Assembly (NCBI GenBank): GCA_963678675.1
Contig: OY783199.1
Location: 4,099,501-4,163,500 of the forward strand
DNA from: Xiphydria camelus
Taxonomy: Eukaryota; Arthropoda; Insecta; Hymenoptera; Xiphydriidae
DNA: 64,000 nucleotides
Direction: 5' to 3'
Numbering within the stretch: position 1 is the stretch's first letter; the number at the start of each line of letters is the position of its first letter. The notes below the pieces were generated by a model, which saw only the letters and a program-made list of their open reading frames with translations, was not told where the DNA came from and did not search any database. Positions 10,800 to 22,317 of the stretch are shown piece by piece. Both the position numbers and the translations under genes were made by a program.

Positions 10800-11775
10800 C
10801 GAATTTTCCGCCGTCGAAAGGGCCACGCACACGACCCTATTCTCCGAATCTCGAATCGAGTTTAAATAGATCGGATCGTGAGCGACATTGAGCCGGCTCC
10901 CTCCTTTCCTCCACGATTTTGCGATGGGAAATCAGGAGGGACACAAAACCTCGAGGAAGAATGACTACCACTAAAAGTGCACCTCGAAGATTTCAGTGCA
11001 AAGCTCAGCTGGAAGTTGAAATCAGAGAATTTTCACGATATCGGTTCGTACATCTCGACCTACATATAAACAAAATGCAGATTTAGACCTCCTAGAGATC
11101 TCGTCGCCGTACATACGAGTACACATATATATGTACAAAATCATATTCACGCGTCAATAGAGGGAGAGTCGTTTATTACTGGAAAGCATCTTCTGCGTAT
11201 TTCTATAGCGCTTCTGAATTTATTAGAAAATATTCGAGACAAAAAAATGGTATTGAAGGGACACTTTTTTCCAGTGCACTGAAATTTCTCTTCCGTAACA
11301 AAAACGCGAAATTACCGACGATCACGATAAATCATCAGCACTTGCTCAACAGTTTAAAATAACATGCAGAAAATGTCTCAATGGTTGTCAATTATTAAGC
11401 ACAATAGGTTATAGGAAATAAGCGAACGCCCGCGCACTTGTTTCTGGTCTATTCTGTAGGGTTTATTGGATTGGAAAATTGAAATTGCATGGAGCAGAAG
11501 GTATGTAAATACTGCACGATATACGCTGAGTCGCGCGTGGTAGAGGTATGGACGAGGAGCGAGGGTCGGAAGGGGTTATTCGTGGTTTCGAATGGACGAT
11601 GGTCGTGGCATGAATATGTTTTATCGTTAGCCATGGAACTCGTCACGCTCTCGATGCGCGAAGCATGCACACGTGGTCGGTCACGTATCGCGCGTATATA
11701 TAAATGTAGCAGCGACTTATATATCGACGACATAAACAGGAAATTTATGGTGTATACGCTATTGCGTCTTCGTGA
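10800..11775. other. Unassigned DNA
   Basis: Mixed composition. A pair of overlapping frames at 11449-11779 on both strands shows no domain. No repeat recognised. Confidence 0.45.
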
Positions 11776-12240
11776 GTGAAACTATTCGAAATTTATAGGG
11801 TGTACAACCCCTTGATATATTTGCGAATAGCAAAATCTGTGGAACGGAACTCTCGACCATCCTATCCGATATATTTTTTCGTGCTCATTTCGAAAATCAT
11901 AAATTTATGCAGAAAATCTCGGAGGAAAATGGAGGTAGTGATGATTTTATGGGAAAAAATTATTCTCTCCTATATATGAAATCGGCAAAATCATATTTCT
12001 TTTGAGATATCAATTAAAAATAATTGAGATTTTCGTAATCATCGCAAAAAACATGTAACTAGTGTTTATGTAATATGATTTTTATGCATTTTTATGTGAG
12101 ATAGGGTGGTTTAGTGATCGATTCCTGAGATTTCAATTTTTGGCAAAGTCTCAAAGAGTATTCATCCAAATTTAATTCAGTTTTTTTTTTCGCAGACATT
12201 GAAATACCTATAATCGAATTTTCGACCACCCAATTCAACT
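11776..12240. repeat. Dispersed repeat family Y copy Y1
   Basis: Shares motif blocks with Y2 (45481-45960) and Y3 (54165-54385): a GATAGGGTG or AATAGGGTG block, CGATTC...GAGATTTC, TTTCGAAAATC, and TTTTATGGG(A/G)A(G)AAA. The motifs recur within the copy, so it looks like a diverged internal tandem array. Non-coding. Confidence 0.6.
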
Positions 12241-12250
12241 TATTTTTTCA

Positions 12251-12474
12251 CACGCAGAGAAAAAATATAGTAGATTTCACTAAATTGGCGGTTACTGGTG
12301 GGAAGACGCCGATTTAATAACTCGAATTAAGCAATTCAGTTATAATGATTAAAAACTGTTTGACGAAAACAAGCTGTAATCATTTCTAGGAAACCATTAA
12401 TTCAAGTAATTAAATTTCCTTTCCCTTGCGCGTGACCGTTAAGTTAGTCAAATCTACTACATTTTTTCTCAGTG
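12251..12474. mobile_element. MITE family F-like copy F3
   Basis: Starts near CACGCAGAGAAAAAATATAG and ends ATTTTTTCTCAGTG before TA (12475-12476). The first 40 bp match F2 (TAGTAGATTT, ACTAAATTGGCGGTTA). The right arm (GTTAGTCAAATCTACTAC) is the inverted copy. The interior differs from F1 and F2, so it may be a sister family sharing terminal arms. Confidence 0.7.
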
Positions 12475-13873
12475 TACTGATTCCAAAAATCACGTATTTG
12501 TATACAGTAAATCTCAGAGGAACGCCATGATATATCGGTGACTTTACGGTGGACGTCTGCATTGTTTTTCACTTATTTACAGAAGAACCCCCATGTCGTC
12601 AAGACGGGAGGGTGAGATGAAACGAGATACGGAAGATTCGGCTCCTCGCGAAACCCCATAGAAAATTCCCCGGGAAGCTCCGCCCTCGCGCCCGAATGTC
12701 GTAAACCGGAGAAAAATGACCGCGGCTATATATCGGCGCTCGCATTGACACATTAATACGACCCGGCTTCGTTCGGCGGAACAAAACCGAACCGTATACG
12801 CCGTCTCCCTCGCCGCGCCTCGACGGAGCAGCCTGCCTTTTTCACGAGATTTTAATGGAATTGTTAATTCAATTGACGCCGGAGAATTCGGGTCAATATT
12901 TACCGCCGAAGAGGAGGGAAAGAGAGAGGAAAGAGTTTGCCCGCCTCTCTGGCCCCCGTGTTTCTGCGTCAACCGAGCTCATCGCCGGCGCGCTTCTCCT
13001 TGCTCTCTTTCTCCCTCGGCAACCTCGCGTCCGACCGGTCGAAAATGTCGTCAAACGACTCGCGCGAATAAAACCACCGCTCCTCGGGAATCCGCCAATT
13101 TTTTTGCACGCCACTTTTCCTCCCCCAGCCCGGAGCGCGCGCCCTCTCACCTCGCGCGGACAATTTTATTAGGGGTTTCCACGACTCCTCCCGTCCTCTC
13201 GAGAGCCGCCACCGCCCGCGCGCCGCGTCGCGACGCGCCGTTTCAGCTCTCGGGGTGGAAAAATAAAAGTAGAGGTGCAAGGGCGCCCTGGACACTCGTT
13301 ATCCCGTAAATTCCGAGGTCACCCCCTCCACGATTCGTTTCCTCGACGTTGTCCGGTCCTTTTGGATTTTTGTCCCGAGGGTCGGGTAAACACGGTGCTG
13401 GCTACTCCACTTTTCAAGAGGAGGAAAAACGCGATCGTTACGAAGCCTTTCCCGCGGACGAGCGGAGTCGGGCCTTTCGGGGGATGCGTGTCGTAGTACG
13501 CCTACATGCGTTTCGCGCGTCGGATTCTCAAATGGGAACGGCGAAGTATTGTAGAACGCGCGGGAAGGGAGGAGTGTACTCGCGAAGGATCCACTGTGGA
13601 AATATCGTGCACACATTCGCAGAGGGGTTCGACGCCTCGGCGCTGCAATTCTCGACGAGATGCAGCCACATCAAATACTCGACTTGTGCGTTGCGTGTAG
13701 CGGGGGTGGCTCTTAGCTCTCGAAATGTAGGAAGGACGAGCGTGGAGTGCCAAGCGCTCAGCGAGAGTCTTGTATGAGAGGAAAGTAAATAAGTAGATTG
13801 ATTGAAAATATACGTCTGCGAGAAGGTACGAGCAATAACAGTAGAAACAAACTTGAGTCGAAAAAGAGGAATG
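12475..13873. other. Unassigned CpG-rich DNA
   Basis: Strongly CpG-rich. It carries many overlapping open frames of 60-142 codons on both strands, which is expected of GC-rich DNA with few stops. Charge-rich composition, no domain recognised. Confidence 0.5.
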
Positions 13874-14136
13874 CATTGAGAAAATTAGCTAATTTAACCA
13901 AAATCCTGGAGACGATGACCAAACCGTTTGGTGAAACATGGATCCTCCATTTATTCGGTTAAATGGACCACTTTTTAGTTGGATCAACTAAATACTCGAT
14001 ACAAAATATTGTATTTATTATACATTTTTTCTCTCCCGGGTATTTGGTACAACTTACCAGTATTTTGGTTGGAATAACTAAACGCGTTTATAACTAGATG
14101 CGTTTTGTCGTTTTAACCTAATTACTTTTCTCAGTG
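13874..14136. mobile_element. MITE family A copy A2
   Basis: Starts CATTGAGAAAATTAGC and ends ACTTTTCTCAGTG. It has the A interior (ACCAAAATCCTGGAGACG, CCAAACCGTTTGGTGAA, AACTAAACGCGTTTATAACTA). The flanks TG/TG are probably a decayed TA site. About 263 bp. Confidence 0.8.
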
Positions 14137-14727
14137 TGCGAAGTGAATTAAAAGTATCGTGATGCGTCTATAAAATTGCCGGAAGGTTTCCGAAGAAAGC
14201 TCGAAACGGAATCGGTTTCGTGTCCCTCAGCGTCCGCTACGTACATGCGCGTAAATGTTCGGCGAGAAATCCCCGATTGAAAAGTCCCGTCGGACCTTTC
14301 TACCGCGGTTGCAAGTTCACCGCGGTAAGAGTTTTCTATGTAGCAAAAAGGGGCAAGCGGATTTTATAGACGTTACCCCACTGAGAGACGGGGCTGGTAC
14401 ACCCCGACCGGGGGATAAAATCTATACGTAAACCATTCCCGGAACGCAGTTTTATCCGCACAGATATACAGCGCGGTCGTAGAAAATAGATACGGGCGTA
14501 GGTGAGCGGCGACTCTGCGGATAAGTAGATTCTACCATACGTGTACGACGAGTAGGTAGAGTAAATCCGGGTAATACCTAGACTCGAATGGAGCTACCGC
14601 TATTGGATACTCAAATTCAGATGTACCATGCATCGCGAGTGCGTTTTGAATCGGTTATTAAGCGTACACAGCAGTGAGCCGGTGATAAAGCTCGGAGTTT
14701 TTCATTGAGAATTCGAAAGCTCGACTA
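14137..14727. other. Unassigned DNA
   Basis: Contains a short inverted repeat CCGCGGTTGCAAGTTCACCGCGG near 14302. No gene recognised. Confidence 0.45.
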
Positions 14728-14893
14728 CATAGAGAAAAAGGATTAGTAAAAAATGGTGGGAAAAACTCATTAATTGTTACAGTTATCCCAATAACAAGGC
14801 TACTCAAGGTGAAACATTGAAGTTTGTAATAGACGCAGCGTACTTTTTACTATTCGTAATAGTATAAACATCAATTTAAGAGTGGTCATATTT
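14728..14893 (+). mobile_element. Repeat family BB copy BB1
   Basis: Follows TA, starts CATAGAGAAAAAGGATTAG and contains TTACAGTTATCCCA, GAAACATTGAAGTTT and TATTCGTAATAGTATAAAC. Inverted copies are at 35137-35287 and 15222-15549. The far terminus is not clear. The CATAGAGAAAAAG end belongs to the same terminal class as the other TA elements. Confidence 0.65.
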
Positions 14894-14911
14894 AATAATC
14901 ATCCGTTAATA

Positions 14912-15197
14912 CACTGAGAGAAGTAATTGCTACAGTGTCAAAAAATGTTTTTTGAATTAAGAACAAATGATCTCACAGATTTTTAAGAATACAGATTCTT
15001 GTGATCGAAGAATATATATTCTTGATTCACAATAATATCGTCGTGGGAATAAGAAATTCTTTCTGTGCAAGCAAAAATGACACGAGCCTATCAAATATTT
15101 TCTTAAACGCAAAAAATCATGGCTTGATCGTGAAATTACATCATGTTTCTGATTGAAGAAAGCATTTCTTTGGCACCATCAATGATTTCTCTCAGCG
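14912..15197. mobile_element. MITE family B copy B2
   Basis: 286 bp between TA (14910-14911) and TA (15198-15199). Ends CACTGAGAGAAGTAATTGC and ATTTCTCTCAGCG. Interior AAGAATATATATTCTTGATT, ACGAGCCTATCAAATATTTTC and ATCATGGCTTGATCGTG are family B blocks. Palindromic, non-coding. Confidence 0.85.
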
Positions 15198-15221
15198 TAT
15201 GTGTCGGGTGTTTACGGGTTT

Positions 15222-15549
15222 ATACTGTTGCGAACCGTAAAAAGTACCTACATTGAGAAAAATAAGTTACGGATCCAAGTAAATGATTTTCTTGGCATTA
15301 TTCATATAGATGGTTTACTTGAATCAAGTAATATTTGCCTGGATTTAGTGAATTTTCTTTAATACAAACAAATATTACTTGATTCAAGTAAACCATCGAC
15401 ATAAATAGTGCCAAGAAAACTATTTATTTTGATTCGCCAATTATTTTTCTCATCGTACTTTTTGTCTATTAAAAAATTCAATTTTCCACCTCGAGGAACC
15501 CTATTACCGGGGTCACTGTGTAACAGTTATTAATTCTTTTTTTTTCGTG
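15222..15549 (-). mobile_element. Repeat family BB copy BB3, split by K1
   Basis: The parts either side of K1 (GAACCGTAAAAAGTAC, then GTCTATTAAAAAATTCAA, CCTCGAGGAACCC, AACAGTTATTAATTC) match BB2 at 35137-35287. It ends TTTTTTTTTCGTG followed by TA. Removing K1 with one TA restores continuity. Confidence 0.65.
15251..15455. mobile_element. MITE family K (single copy K1), nested in BB3
   Basis: 205 bp flanked by TA on both sides. Ends CATTGAGAAAAATAAG and the complement CATCG...TTATTTTTCTCATCG. Long arms (TTACTTGAATCAAGTAATATT against its complement) form a near-perfect hairpin. Non-coding. I saw no other copy in the window. Confidence 0.8.
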
Positions 15550-16213
15550 TATAGCTGCGCATTTCCAGCGCGAAGCGGAGGCTGAGTTTTTTCCTCACGA
15601 TCGAAAGCTCCGAAAACGAAGGGACGCGACGGAGCGACCCCCGCCAAAATTGCGCCCAGTCGAACGCGCTTCTGCTTCTTGGCCGGTGCATTTCGCGCAC
15701 CGGACGTCGGGTGACGCGAGGCAGCGCCGAGCGATTTCGGAGGATAATGGCAAAGTTGTCCAGCGGAGCGGAACTTCGCCGGAGAACTTGGTCCGCGCGA
15801 AACACGGGCGTCCGTTGTCCCCCGTTGTCCCGACGTCGTCCTCGCCGTCGGCGTCCCGAGTTTCGCGCGGGATACGATTAAGTTCAATGGAAGTTAATCC
15901 GCGCGCGCGACGGGGGGGAGGGAGGTAGCGCGCGGTCCAATGTCGGACTAAACGCCCGCGAAAACAAAAGCGCTCGAGGGCCGGCGAGGCGCGGGACTGA
16001 AAGGACCCTGGATAAAGGGGATGTCGCGCGGTGAACGGAGGGGAGCGTGTGATGCTCGTGGACGTTCCGGTCACTCGTTGAGGTGCCGTTGCGAATGACG
16101 GGATGATCTGAATCGACCGGGAATTGCAGTAGCGATGACGAGATCGAAGAGACGGTTAAGCGACAGTTATGAGATCGTGCGTTGCACATATACATCTATG
16201 TATTCGATATGTA
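15550..16213. other. Unassigned CpG-rich DNA
   Basis: Very CpG-dense block (about 15600-16080). Overlapping arginine-rich frames on both strands; no domain. It could be a promoter-type CpG-rich patch, but no transcript evidence exists here. Confidence 0.45.
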
Positions 16214-16451
16214 CACTGAGCCAAATAACTTGACGAATTAAACCTAAATCCTGGAGATGATGACCAAACCGTTTGGTGAAATATAGATGCTCTCTATCTC
16301 TGTTTGATTAAATCATTGATTAGAACACCTAAAATTTGGTCAGAATAACTAAATATTTAGTTCAACTGACCAGTATTTTGCTTAGAATAACTAAACATAT
16401 TTAAATAGATGCACTTTGTTATTTTAACCTAATTGCATATTTTTCTCAGTG
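16214..16451. mobile_element. MITE family A copy A3
   Basis: 238 bp between TA (16212-16213) and TA (16452-16453). Ends CACTGAGCCAAATAAC and TATTTTTCTCAGTG. Has CCAAACCGTTTGGTGAAAT and the series of AACTAAA motifs typical of family A. Confidence 0.85.
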
Positions 16452-17280
16452 TATACGTTTATAGGAATTTCCCATATCTAACCCCCACCGAACCTTATCA
16501 ATGAAAATTAATGACGATTTTAACATGTGTTTCGGTAGCTCTAGAATATTTCGATTTCCAGCGAGAAAAAAAGTGCTCGGAACGATCGCTGATATTATTA
16601 TTCAAGCGAAGGCTACGCGGTACATACATATACTGTGACGTATTTTTCTTTAACCCCCCCCCCCCCCCCTCCAGCGCGTTTCACGCGTAAGCGCGTTCAC
16701 GTTAAAAAAAATAACGCGTGAGGCAATATGGAACAGTCAGCGAACGCGAGGAAACGATGACGAATACGAGGGACTTTCTGTCATAATTTCACACGGCGTC
16801 GTATCCCTCGTCATATCCGATAGGGAATCGTGCCAGGGCGCAATTGGATATGCACGCCCTGATGGATATCCGCATCGACTTCCCAATTTGACGACACGTT
16901 CGAGGCTCGACGTCCTCCGAGGGAGCTACATCGCCGTGATACATGTGTCGGGAGGGAGGGACAAAAAATATTATGAACGAAGCCACGCGCGGCGTTATCG
17001 GAAGCTCACGGGCCATCGAGCAGGAGAAATCTTTCTTACCCCATGGAAATCACGATACGCTACCTGTAACGATCGGCGATGAATGAACGTATCTATCCAT
17101 CTACACCCCCCGACACCCTCGTAGCGGCTCGAGGATATACGCGCGAAGGGCCGATATATCTTTCCCGCTCGAGTCGTTTAGGTGGCGAACGAAGTGGTAC
17201 GAATGAATATACGGCGCTTATCGCGAGATTTCCATCGACTAGTCGATAATTGACGACGTTGGATAATTTTTATACGTCTT
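16452..17280. other. Unassigned CpG-rich DNA with poly-C run
   Basis: A poly-C run occurs at about 16656-16669. Nothing recognised as coding. Confidence 0.45.
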
Positions 17281-17510
17281 TACTGAGAAAAAAATGTAAC
17301 TTTTCCCACCAAATTGTTTGGATTGAAGGTTAAATTTCGTCAAACCAATGGTACCACTGTATATTTAGTTGGGCTGTATATAGTTGGAATAACTAAATTT
17401 TGGTCATTTCATTCAATAAAATTGGTTTTGTTGGTAGATGGAAATCAATTTGACTTCACTGCTTCGTTATATCAATTCGAGTTGGTTTATTTCGACGAAA
17501 GTTTTTGCCA
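17281..17510. mobile_element. Probable truncated TA element (L1) 5' of M1
   Basis: Starts TACTGAGAAAAAAATG, like the common terminus, and runs through repeated GTTGGAATAACTAAAT-like motifs. No matching right terminus is seen before M1 begins at 17511, so it is truncated or interrupted. Confidence 0.45.
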
Positions 17511-17966
17511 CACTGAGAAAAAAAAATCATTCGATTCAAAAAAAATTTTGAGGTTACGAGCGTCCAACTAAATATATAGTGAATTGGACAAATATTTATT
17601 TGAAGCAGCTAAGTAGGTATCTAGTTACATGACAAAAAAATAAATAAATCTCACCATTTACAAAGCTTGTGGTAAATTTCAGGACAAGGCCAATTTATTG
17701 TTAAGATAACTACAATTTTAGTAAACATTACAACAACGCTTGCAACTTCTACAAATTTTACTTCAATCTTAACTAAAATTGTAGTTATCGTAACGATAAG
17801 TTGGTCTTGTCTTGAAATTTACCACAAACTTTATAAATGCTATAGTTTATTTTTTTTCATGTACCTCAAATACATTTTAGTTACACGAACTACATATTTG
17901 TTGAGATGACTGTCTATTTCGCTGGCCACCCAATAAATTATGATTTGGAAATTTCTGTTTTCAGTG
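17511..17966. mobile_element. TA-class element M1, split by N1
   Basis: Starts CACTGAGAAAAAAAAATC and ends TGTTTTCAGTG. The outer segments on both sides of N1 carry complementary motifs (CAAATATTTATTTG, AGTTACACGAACTACATATTTG). Flanked by CA on the left and TT on the right, so the target site is not clear. Non-coding. Confidence 0.55.
17628..17861. mobile_element. Palindromic element N1 nested in M1
   Basis: 234 bp between TA (17626-17627) and TA (17862-17863). Ends CATGACAAAAAAATAAA and the complement of CATGAAAAAAAATAAAC. The arms are near-perfect over at least 70 bp (TTGTGGTAAATTTCA, ACTACAATTTTAGT). The terminus CATGA differs from the CACTGAG class although the site is TA. Confidence 0.8.
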
Positions 17967-18627
17967 TTGCCGGTTGAGAAATCATTTCTCCATCACAATA
18001 AACATCAAATCGATGCGGTTCGTGACTTGTTTCCTAATAACAGGTGGCTTATTGGAATGAACGAGTAATTCCGCTGAAATTTAAAGTTACATTACTCTTC
18101 GGCCCATAATTACAGCCACTTCAATTACGCGAGAATCGAGTTTATCCCGTGCTATACGCGTCCCGGTTAAATCCGCGCGCCGCGCGCGCTCATCCGGCTG
18201 CACATCGCGTACCTCTCTCGCGTTATAAACGCGCGGCTATCGAAGACGCGCGCGCTGCGCCGCTTAGATCGTAGAGCAACGGACACGGCGGAACGGACAC
18301 GCGCGTTGAATAACGCATCACCGGCCGGCGGATCCGTCCCGAAAGCTTTCGTTCCGACCGTTCGCGCGGGACTAATCAAATGCAGTTTACCGGCGCGGCT
18401 AATTGCGTGCAATTAACTTGTTACTTGCCGCTATTGAATCCTGCGCGGCGCACGGCGCGTTGCGGGTACGTCGCTTTTACGGGGCTTTCTAGCGCTCGAA
18501 CTGCGCCGGTAGAAATCGAATCATCGTGTTATCCTCTTCCCCCTGCCAATTTTACACTCACCCTTCAACCCTTTCATTTATATACTCGCCCTGCGCGTAC
18601 ACCATACGAGGCTAAACTTACTCGCTA
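17967..18627. other. Unassigned DNA, CpG-dense 18160-18500
   Basis: Contains a GCGCG-rich segment. The short frames have no domain. Confidence 0.45.
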
Positions 18628-18868
18628 CACCGAGAGAAATTTTACGGATTGTACGGCAATGTGCTAGAAGTTTATCAGCATAAGAATAACTTCTCATTAC
18701 CTCAGCAACACGTATTTCTATTTCAGCAATACGTATTCTTCTTGTTACTATTTGGTACTGTTATACCTATTAGGTACCTATATTGTCTAGTTAATCTCGT
18801 TTAGCCTTAAAGTACAGCTATCATAGCTAGACTTATTGCTGTGTGCGACCTATACATTTCTCTCAGTC
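18628..18868. mobile_element. MITE family O (single copy O1)
   Basis: 241 bp between TA (18626-18627) and TA (18869-18870). Ends CACCGAGAGAAATTTTAC and ATTTCTCTCAGTC. The interior has repeated CAGCAA(C/T)ACGTATT motifs and is less palindromic than other families. Confidence 0.7.
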
Positions 18869-18882
18869 TAGGAAAGAAACTT

Positions 18883-19031
18883 TAATCGCTATTATCTCAT
18901 TATTTATGAACTTTTGGCCTACATCGATGTAAGACTTTGTTATATATATTATAGATAAGAATGTAATCTTCAAAAAAAAGTATTATATAAATATGAGCCA
19001 AAAGCTCATAGATAGTAAGATAATAGCGATT
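18883..19031. repeat. Inverted-repeat family X copy X1
   Basis: 149-bp hairpin with arms AATCGCTATTATCTCA...GAACTTTTGGC and the complement ending GATAATAGCGATT. The central block (GTAAGAC, TATAGATAAG, ATCTTCAAAAA) recurs in X2 (39262-39348) and X3 (57049-57172). Confidence 0.7.
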
Positions 19032-20479
19032 CGAGTTTTTTTTTTCCTGGCGAGTAAGTTTAGCCCTACTCGTACGATATATCTATCCGTTCTGTTTTAT
19101 TCATTTCACCCCCTCCTTCGTCACCGCGCTCGGGAGGAAACGCTCGCGAAAGGCGCGTGAGGATGCATAAACGCCACCGTTCAACGAGGCGAATTTATTT
19201 GGTGAACACGATCGGGCGATCGCGCGCGACGTGCTGCAATCTTCCGACGCTGCATGCGCGAGAAGTCGGGGCAAAGTGGCACGGGTGCATTCGCGTGCAT
19301 CGTCGATGCGCGCGCGCGCGAGCGAGCGAGCGACGAGTCTTCGCGAAACTACAGCGTCGCGCGGCGACCCGAGAAAAGTTCCGACGAGAGCTCGAAGCGT
19401 CGCTCGTGAATTTCGGAAACGTCGAGAGTTTCGCTCGAGCCCGCGGGAATCGCGCAAACATTCGAGAGCGGATATGCAGCCGAGGAGTGCGCTGCACCTA
19501 CGGAGACGCGGCCCGAGTGGTGGTAAAGTTCGGCAAGTGACGCCCGAGCGAAGATACGCCGTCGGAGTTCCGGATCGTGAGGAGAAACTTCGAAACGTAG
19601 TTTACGCACCTCGCGACGTCTCGGCGGAAGCCTATAGAAATCGCTTGCACCCGTGTGCGAGTGCAACGATGCAGCCGAGACGTGTGTAACGAGAGCGATG
19701 TCGATGGCGCGTCCGTTTCAATTTTCCGATGACCATACGTCGCGGTTCATCGAGTGAAACTCGATTAACAACAAAGGACAAAAAAAAAGGAAGAGCGACA
19801 GACACCCAACCCAAATCCGTCACTCGTTGCAACGCGCCTTCGTTGCCGTTCTCGTGAATATGCAGCGGGTGCATCCGCGCGTCGCGTGTTACCGGTGCGA
19901 CGGACTCCCGGAAAACGCGTTAAACTCTGCAACCTCTACAACTCTCTGAGTACCCATGTATGCCTACATATATGTGTCTGTCGTGTCAACTTACTATTCG
20001 TGGCGACGTCGAGGAGCAACGCGTTCCGTTCCTCCTTTGTTATTCAGTCACTTTAGAATTCACGGAAAAATAAATTCAGGTCTGTATATTAATCCAATTC
20101 GGCGGTAGCACTCTTTCAATTAGTTTTCTTTTAATTCAATCCTACTTCACGGACATGCACTCGCACCCTCTCCCTCTCTTTCATTCTCTCGCTCTCTCTC
20201 TCTCTCTTTCTCTCTCACCACACACTCAATTCCTTCCTCGCACCCTCTCACGCTCTCGCCCGAGGAACTGTCACGAAGGACTTCGAGACGTTCCGGCAGC
20301 GCCGAGGGTGTCTTTCCGAAGGGGTCGCGTTGTACGTGGTCAGTTCGGCGTCGGGTAGCGCACTGAGCGTAACACAGCCCCGCCCGCGACGAGACCCGAC
20401 GCCGGGCGTCGCGAAATTCATCCCCATCGGTTGCCCGGAGCAACGCGGGCGACGCAAGCGTCCCAGACCGAAGAGAGCG

Positions 20480-20480
<1 letters not shown>
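19032..20480. other. CpG-dense unassigned DNA
   Basis: One of the most CpG-dense stretches of the window (19100-19700). Open frames up to 152 codons run on both strands with Arg/Ser-rich chance composition. No TATA box or convincing initiator was found. It could hold an untranslated exon or promoter, but I cannot show this. Confidence 0.45.
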
Positions 20481-20520
<40 letters not shown>

Positions 20521-20537
20521 AGGGAGGGAGAGAGAGA
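20481..20537. repeat. (GA)n / GGGA microsatellite
   Basis: About 17 GA units followed by GGGA repeats. The 230-codon minus-strand frame across it is a repeat artefact. Confidence 0.9.
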
Positions 20538-21593
20538 AACAGATCAGACCGGACCAGAGCGGAGGGAACGCGTTGCAGTTCGTTCACCGTGACGCGACGA
20601 GGCGCGTTGCACTTGCAACGGCGTGACGGACGCACGCGTCGACGAGGGTCCTTGCACCTTCGCGCGCGCGGAGGATGAATCGTAGTAGCTACCCCCAGAC
20701 GTCTGTCTCTCCTTTCGAAGGACAAAGGGGGCTGTCCGGATCGGATCTCGGAAGACGGATAGGCGGCACCGACGGGGAGCGTAATTTTCCTTCGGTTTAC
20801 CCGTCGCGCAATGCGTTTGTTATTCAATTGCCCTCCCACTTTCCTCCCCCGAGATATGCGTTAATTAATTTTCCCCGCTCCGTCTGGAGGGAAATCGCGA
20901 TAGCTGCTCTTAAATATCGCCCGAGGAGGACAAAAGAGTTTGGACGCCGAGATAAGAAGCAACGCCGTCCATTCTCGGTTTACTCGCGAAATTTTCTTCT
21001 CGTCTCTCGTTGATTCATCGTTCGCGATATACTTTTTTAAAGGGGGTATTTCCGAAGGCGCAAAGGGAAGAAACGATCGTAGTGCCTCAGCCGCGAATGA
21101 GAAATAATTGAGTGCGTAGAAATACACCGAGGGAGACAGAGTGCGTAAAATTGTCCTTCGGTTTGCTTTTTGTACTTTGCGTTGATTCTATAATACTTTT
21201 CTCGGCTCTCATTTTTCTGCGAGAGCCGATAATTGCTTTTCTCTTTCTTTGACACTCCGTGAGGATCCTGATTGCAGATTTCCCCGTGACGACGAGTTTT
21301 GTATCGCCTCTCCAGACGTCTCGAGAGGTAAAAGAGTTCGTCCAGATCGAGGATTGCTGCACGGATGTCGAGTGCAGGGGAGGATAATAATCAGGTACAG
21401 ACGCTGCATTCCATTTCCGCCGCGTGTCTGAGAGATTCATTACCCGGCGCGTGGCTGTAAACTCTCAGATGAATATAATTCCACCTTAAAATTGAATTTC
21501 CTTCAGATGTGTCTCGGCTTTGAGGAAAATGTTCTCAAATCCCCACAATTTCGATGAATGGAATTTTTACTAAAGGAAATTAACATTGACCCA
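20538..21593. other. Unassigned DNA
   Basis: CpG-rich to about 21300, then AT-rich. No gene or repeat recognised. Confidence 0.45.
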
Positions 21594-21972
21594 CTTGAAC
21601 TTAATAGAAAAATTTATATGAGATAAATAGGCATTTATTCACATCGAACAAAAGTCTATTTCAACTGGTATCAGAGAAAAGGACGTATTATTTTCACTGC
21701 CATTGTGAGAAACGTCGTAACTCGTTGCTATGCGAGGAAACATCGTAAGTACTTGTTGTCATCGATGTGACTTACGACGTTTTCTTGCATAGCAACGAGT
21801 TACGACGTTCTGTTATGATAGTGAAAAGATACGTGCTTTTTTCTAGTACCGGTCGATTTGAATTAAATAAATTGTTTGCATATCTTTTTAATCAAATTCA
21901 AACCTAGTAGAACATTTATTTAACTCAAATAAACTTTTATTCAAAGTGAATAAATTCCTATTCATCAATTTC
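21594..21972. mobile_element. MITE family G copy G2, split by H1 and fused to I2
   Basis: The outer segments match G1 (47101-47366): GAACAAAAGTCTATTT, GAATTAAATAAAT, TTTGCATATCTTTTTAAT and GTGAATAAATTCCTATT. The right end is lost where family I sequence (I2) starts near 21972. Confidence 0.65.
21671..21846. mobile_element. Palindromic element H1 nested in G2
   Basis: 176 bp between TA (21669-21670) and TA (21847-21848). The arms are near-perfect and contain CGTCGTAACTCGTTGCTATG and its complement. The extended stem is GC-richer than other elements. It lies inside the G sequence, so it is younger than G2. Confidence 0.8.
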
Positions 21973-22125
21973 ATATTTCTTCTTTACAATCATGTAAAAT
22001 AGTATGTGATTGCAAGGAAGAAATATCAAATTAATATGAAAAAAAAATCAAATTTATACAAATAAATAATTACTTGCGACCCCGCAAGTAATTTTTAGTA
22101 GATCCAATTAATTCTTTTTCTTTGT
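21973..22125. mobile_element. MITE family I, right part (I2)
   Basis: Starts inside family I (TTTACAATCATGTAAAATAG) and ends TTCTTTTTCTTTGTA. It carries ACTTGCGACCCCGCAAGT. The left half is absent, replaced by G2. Confidence 0.7.
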
Positions 22126-22244
22126 ATAGGAGAGGAGAAAAAATACACAGCCTGTCGACTTCGTGAAATTCGTACTTTTTGAAAATCGAGCAAAAAAGAC
22201 GCGTCCGATGCCCCCGCTGCATGGCGTTGCATTCAGCAGCGGGG

Positions 22245-22315
<71 letters not shown>
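22245..22315. repeat. (GA)n microsatellite, about 35 units
   Basis: Longest simple repeat of the window. It forces spurious SLSLSL frames on the opposite strand. Confidence 0.95.

Positions 22316-22317
<2 letters not shown>

Noticed and set aside
20340..20375. Initiator-like TCAGTT in the CpG-dense region as a promoter
   Set aside because: No TATA box upstream and no downstream promoter element at the expected +28 to +33 spacing. Evidence too weak to list.
20147..20839. 230-codon minus-strand frame
   Set aside because: It crosses GA/GGGA repeats, giving SLSLSL runs; the rest is arginine-rich chance sequence.
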